DNA of 64,000 nucleotides from Pradoshia sp. D12. Lineage in GTDB: Bacteria; Bacillota; Bacilli; Bacillales; Pradoshiaceae. This document shows, piece after piece, positions 62,315 to 64,000 of the stretch. The translations under genes and the position numbers were made by a program. The stretch spans positions 1,949,501 to 2,013,500 of the forward strand of contig NZ_CP044545.1 in NCBI RefSeq assembly GCF_008935075.1, given 5' to 3'. Each line of letters starts with the position of its first letter. Position 1 is the stretch's first letter. The notes beneath the pieces are model-generated. The model saw only the letters and a program-made list of their open reading frames with translations, was not told the DNA's origin and did no database searches.

Positions 62315-62695
62315 TTATATTTTCTTAACTGGACCAAAATGATCCTCTAAAGCAACCTGCAGTATGCCGATTGAACGTTCCAGCTCTTTTTTCATTAACT
62401 TTCGGTAAATTTCTAATTCTTCTTTCCCTTTATCCGTTAAATAATAAATAAAAACTTCTTGAACATTTTCTTGCGGATCGCCGAGTATTTCGGTTCTTTT
62501 TTTTACGAATCCGGCTTTATACAATTCTTTATAGGTTTTATAAATTTCCGTATGGGTTGGCGAATAGCCAAATGGTTTAAATTTTTCTCTTAAATCATTT
62601 AACACCATGGAACCATAGTCCCTTGGATGAGAAGCAATCTCCAGTAGATAAAGCTTTAAAAATGCTTTTTGTTTTAATAAGAATCCTCTGTTCAT
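62315..62695 (-). CDS. Replication termination protein (RTP)-like winged-helix protein
   Basis: 126 residues. The N-terminus FLLKQKAFLKLYLL, DYGSMVLNDLREKFKPFGYSPTHTEIYKTYKELYKAGFVKK and the long C-terminal dimerisation helix (YRKLMKKELERSIGILQVALEDHFG) align closely, by eye, with B. subtilis RTP, which binds Ter sites and arrests replication forks. The fold is also that of PadR-type regulators, so a transcriptional role is the alternative. The ATG at 62695 has GAGGTGAGGGGA upstream. I did not find a Ter-like sequence beside the gene, but could not search properly. Confidence 0.8.
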   Translation of the reverse strand: MNRGFLLKQKAFLKLYLLEIASHPRDYGSMVLNDLREKFKPFGYSPTHTEIYKTYKELYKAGFVKKRTEILGDPQENVQEVFIYYLTDKGKEELEIYRKLMKKELERSIGILQVALEDHFGPVKKI

Positions 62696-62962
62696 TCCCC
62701 TCACCTCTTACATTAGACATCACTTTTAATCTTATATTATCAAATTTTTTCTTTCTTGGTGGGTTTTGTGATTTTTTCTTGGTGGCTGGGTTTTTAGAAA
62801 AAAACTATGAAGATTTGGAACATAGTTTGTTTAGTTCTTATTAATAAAAACATATGTTATTTTCTCTCATAAAAAGTAATTTTAAATGTTACCGGAGTTA
62901 TTATACTTTTAGTGTTAATTCATTGAAGTTTATTATCTTAAAGTTAGAATGAACCATTAAAA
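62696..62962. other. Intergenic region, nothing recognised
   Basis: About 270 bp, with a TTGGTGG...TTGGTGG direct repeat at 62756-62786 upstream of the RTP-like gene. No ORF supported. Confidence 0.35.
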
Positions 62963-62964
62963 AA

Positions 62965-62997
62965 GCGGACCCGCATGCTTAAAGCATGTAGATCCGC
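62965..62997 (-). terminator. Terminator of the partial GH3 gene
   Basis: GCGGAC...GCATGCTT (62965-62980) and AAGCATG..GATCCGC (62982-62997) form a near-complete stem. On the minus strand TTTTTTAAT follows. Confidence 0.8.
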
Positions 62998-63045
62998 ATG
63001 TTTTTCGTGGACTGAATATAATTTCAATATATCAATGACCGTATA

Positions 63046-64000
63046 TTACAGTCTTGTATCCCACTTATTACACCAAACGTTTTCATTTGGTGTACCATGG
63101 AATTCTGATTCACCCATGATCTTGTCAATAACCGCTTTAATTGTGATTTCAGTATCTTTGTATGCATTAATATAGCATTTTACCATTGGCACATCAGTTA
63201 AGTGTGTTGTGAAGTTCAATGATACGAATACGGTTGGAACTTCATGTACATACCAAGGGATCTCGTTTGCCATAGCCGTTTTCCATCTGATACGGTAGTT
63301 GTTTTCTGCACCATAACCGATGACATTGGCAAATACAAGAGCTGCATCTACTTCTTCACGATATTTTAATGTTGGGCCTTTAACACGAGTGTCACCTTCG
63401 TTAACGGTTACTTCAAAGCCTCTGCTTTCAAGCTCTTTCACAATATAGTTAAGAGTTTTGTCATCGCCTTCATAAATGCCGCCTTTTTCTCCTTCTAAGA
63501 AATACAGACGAATACGTTTATGTGTTTCTGGGCGAATTGGCAATTGATCCAATGTGTTTTTAACAAGCGTAATTCCTTTATCTGCAGCTTGTTTAGCACG
63601 CTCGATATGATCTTCACAGCCAATTACTTTTAAGTCTTCTTCATTGCGGAAGATGGAACCGTCTTTTTGCGCTTTGTGCAAGCCTAGTGTCGCTTTAAAG
63701 CCCAGGATTCTTTCTAATGCATCTTGAAGTCGTTCTTCTGTAATGATTCCATTTTTGTAACCATTTAACATGAAGTTGTAGTCTTCATCAATATCGTTGA
63801 AGAACAAGAACATATCACAGCCTGCTGCAATGGATTGCGGTACATATTCTTCACGTCTCATCGCTGCTGTCATACCAAGCATATGAGATGCATCAGTCAA
63901 GACTAGACCGTTGAAGCCTAATTTGCCTTTTAGGAGACCATTAATTAATTCTGGCGCTAACGTAGCTGGCAAGATATCACGGTCTTCTAATTCAGGTACT
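63046..64000 (-). CDS. GH3 family glycosidase, NagZ/beta-N-acetylglucosaminidase type (partial)
   Basis: Only the C-terminal 317 or so residues are in the window; the frame continues past base 64000 (VPELEDRDILPATLAPELI is the first part seen). The end of the barrel has KGKLGFNGLVLTDASHMLGM with the catalytic Asp, then IAAGCDMFLFFNDIDEDY. A full alpha/beta sandwich domain follows (AADKGITLVKNTLDQLPI onward). TDASHM is typical of the NagZ-like GH3 branch. It is not closely similar to the BglX-type GH3 at 26290-28581. Whether it belongs to the glycan locus cannot be told. Confidence 0.88.
   Translation of the reverse strand, partial: VPELEDRDILPATLAPELINGLLKGKLGFNGLVLTDASHMLGMTAAMRREEYVPQSIAAGCDMFLFFNDIDEDYNFMLNGYKNGIITEERLQDALERILGFKATLGLHKAQKDGSIFRNEEDLKVIGCEDHIERAKQAADKGITLVKNTLDQLPIRPETHKRIRLYFLEGEKGGIYEGDDKTLNYIVKELESRGFEVTVNEGDTRVKGPTLKYREEVDAALVFANVIGYGAENNYRIRWKTAMANEIPWYVHEVPTVFVSLNFTTHLTDVPMVKCYINAYKDTEITIKAVIDKIMGESEFHGTPNENVWCNKWDTRL

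Noticed and set aside
62705-63045. Ter site for the RTP-like protein
   Set aside because: No stretch resembling the B. subtilis Ter sequence was seen by eye, but a matrix search was not possible.
1-64000. CRISPR arrays, rRNA genes, complete tRNA genes, intact insertion sequences
   Set aside because: No regularly spaced identical repeats, no rRNA-like segments, no full tRNA cloverleaf and no transposase frame were found.

Overview
The window looks like chromosome of a spore-forming, low-GC Gram-positive bacterium of the Bacillaceae. It is AT-rich and has strong GGAGG-type ribosome binding sites. It carries Bacillus-type families: a DUF2515 (YppC-like) protein, CotF-like spore coat proteins, a DUF6376 lipoprotein, HutP, a replication-terminator-protein (RTP) homologue, YesL/YesM/YesN proteins and a CIRCE operator. 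No rRNA gene, complete tRNA gene or CRISPR array is visible. The species cannot be named from the sequence alone.

1-9.5 kb is ordinary chromosome: a partial MATE-like transporter, a DUF2515 protein, an MscS channel, ilvD, an ArsR-type regulator with an apparent frameshift next to the MFS exporter it probably controls, a methyltransferase and a membrane-anchored glucosaminidase. 9.9-14.9 kb is a compact four-gene operon: iron-dependent alcohol dehydrogenase, acetolactate-synthase-like ThDP enzyme, BASS-family transporter and NAD-dependent epimerase/dehydratase. It has a cre-like operator in its leader. I cannot assign it to a known pathway. 15-17.8 kb holds an MBL-fold protein and three small proteins (two zinc-ribbon membrane proteins and a bacterial PH-domain protein).

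17.8-25.6 kb is a four-gene minus-strand operon in the order D-A-B-C. It encodes a Toprim-like JetD protein, two accessory proteins and a 1487-residue SMC-like ATPase, and reads as a diverged Wadjet (plasmid/phage defence) locus. Both ATPase motifs of the SMC-like protein look non-canonical.

26.3-49.3 kb is a glycan-utilisation locus with every gene on the minus strand. It encodes three different GH38 alpha-mannosidases, a GH125 exo-alpha-mannosidase, a GH20-like hexosaminidase, a GH3 enzyme, a lipoprotein-dependent ABC importer without its own ATPase, a YesL protein and a YesM/YesN two-component system. The hydrolases lack signal peptides. The simplest reading is that alpha-mannosyl oligosaccharides (for example from N-glycans or fungal mannan) are imported by the ABC system and trimmed in the cytoplasm. 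Cre-like sites precede two of the operons.

49.8-64 kb holds htpG behind a perfect CIRCE element, two spore-coat genes, a relic of an integrated element (3' fragment of a tRNA-Val(GAC) gene plus pieces of a decayed tyrosine integrase), a YbaK/PrdX deacylase, small membrane proteins and lipoproteins, a rhodanese, a frameshifted aldo/keto reductase, a thiolase with a nitronate monooxygenase, an orphan HutP, an RTP-like protein and the 3' end of a second GH3 gene. Two inverted copies of a roughly 360-bp element with terminal inverted repeats bracket the stretch from 25.8 to 58.9 kb, including the whole glycan locus.
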